Assembly (NCBI GenBank): GCA_027451265.1
Contig: DAIDJT010000145.1
Span: 1-6,585 of the forward strand
DNA length: 6,585 bases
DNA from: Bacteroidales bacterium
GTDB taxonomy: Bacteria > Bacteroidota > Bacteroidia > Bacteroidales > VadinHA17
Direction: 5' to 3'
This document shows positions 5,931 to 6,585 of the stretch, one piece after another (the first letter of the stretch is position 1; each line of letters begins with the position of its first letter). The notes beneath the pieces are model-generated. The model was not told the DNA's origin. It worked only from the letters and a program-made list of their open reading frames with translations, and ran no database searches. A program made the position numbers and the translations under genes.

Positions 5931-6585
5931 TTATTGCTTCCTGAACCTGATGGTGGTGGACTCATTAATCCAGCCGCCCACCTGGTAGGGAGTTCCCTCC
6001 TCAACGAGGCTTCTGAAAAAGGCCTCCTCCTTTGTGGGGAACAGCCTCGAATAGATGCCTATGCGCTCGTCAACCTGATCTTTAAGGGTGGGGTCAGTGT
6101 TCCTTGCCCTGACAAGGTAATCTACAACCACCCAGTATACGGTCTGGTTTTCGAATGTCTCACCTATCCTTGATCCGGCATAGGCCTCAGCGATGATGAA
6201 GAGAGCGTTGCCGTTGGTGGGATCGAGTGAGAACGCAGCCCTGGCAAAGTCACGGGCAGCCTGCTTGCTGTTTGATGCCAGCTCAAGCGTGGCCAGTTTT
6301 GTAAGCAGCCCGGATTTGACCTTATTGTCCGTCTCCAGGTCAACTGCTTCAGTATAGTATTTTTCTGCTTCGTTGTATTTTTTGCGTGCCATGTTCATTT
6401 CTGCCAGCTGTGCTGCTGACGAAGCGCTGGGGTCAGAGCTGTAAAGATTCGTGGCTGCCTTGTAGTATAGCTCAGAATCCTTGCATCCCGTTTCGGTGAG
6501 GAGAGTGAGAACCTTCCTGAGCATGGCTGTGTCACCCGGGTTTTTGTCTACGCTGGCGGTGAAGAGATGTTCAAGGTTTTCGCAA
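5931..6585 (-). CDS. TPR-repeat protein, N-terminus cut by the window edge
   Basis: The frame is open from the right edge to a TAA at 5931-5933, giving 217 residues; the start lies outside. An internal Met at 6524 is not taken as the start because the family-like sequence continues upstream (C-E-N-L-E-H-L-F-T-A-S-V-D). Tetratricopeptide-like helices are visible at about residues 50-85 (A-Q-L-A-E-M-N-M-A-R-K-K-Y-N-E-A-E-K-Y-Y) and 92-135 (L-L-T-K-L-A-T-L-E-L-A, then A-F-S-L-D-P-T-N-G-N-A-L). The C-terminus R-L-F-P-T-K-E-E-A-F-F-R and V-G-G-W-I-N-E-S-T-T-I-R is a conserved ending I recognise in Bacteroidetes TPR proteins found immediately upstream of lptC. Its biochemical role is unknown. A periplasmic or envelope scaffold role is inferred from the repeats and the operon. 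It is followed by lptC after five bases. Confidence 0.88.
   Translation of the reverse strand, partial: CENLEHLFTASVDKNPGDTAMLRKVLTLLTETGCKDSELYYKAATNLYSSDPSASSAAQLAEMNMARKKYNEAEKYYTEAVDLETDNKVKSGLLTKLATLELASNSKQAARDFARAAFSLDPTNGNALFIIAEAYAGSRIGETFENQTVYWVVVDYLVRARNTDPTLKDQVDERIGIYSRLFPTKEEAFFRSLVEEGTPYQVGGWINESTTIRFRKQ

Overview
The window looks like ordinary chromosomal sequence from a Bacteroidota member, probably Bacteroidales- or Marinilabiliales-like. The evidence is the gene content: a Bacteroidetes-type LptC lipoprotein downstream of a TPR protein whose C-terminus carries a G-G-W-I-N-E motif, a CNNM/CBS hemolysin-like protein in the same operon, a DUF3109 protein, and the tail of a WD40-type protein. 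Start codons also lack clear Shine-Dalgarno sequences and are preceded by A/T-rich stretches, as is usual in this phylum. The assignment is inference; there is no rRNA or other marker gene here.

Left half, plus strand. Bases 1-179 hold the last 58 codons of a protein that resembles the C-terminus of large WD40-repeat (often STAND/caspase-associated) proteins. After a 100-base gap comes a tight three-gene run: gpmI (280-1800, Mn-dependent phosphoglycerate mutase of glycolysis), a nine-cysteine DUF3109 protein (1809-2396) and an M20-family metallodipeptidase (2383-3759). The genes are 8 bases apart and then overlap by 14 bases, so they are probably co-transcribed and partly translationally coupled.

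Middle. Bases 3760-3923 separate two convergent gene runs. They contain a GC-rich 50-base sequence repeated in tandem (two near-identical copies plus a partial third), flanked by two hairpins that may serve as terminators.

Right half, minus strand, read from the right edge leftwards: a TPR-repeat protein cut by the window edge (5931-6585), the LPS-export lipoprotein LptC (5347-5925), a 60-residue two-helix membrane protein overlapping the lptC end (5193-5375), and a CNNM/CBS/CorC_HlyC membrane protein (3924-5183). Gaps of 5 and 9 bases and one 29-base overlap make this a likely envelope operon.

I see no CRISPR array, tRNA, rRNA, transposase or clear new defence system. The items most worth a second look are the 50-base tandem repeat, the tiny membrane protein embedded in the lptC operon, and the DUF3109 protein between two metalloenzymes.
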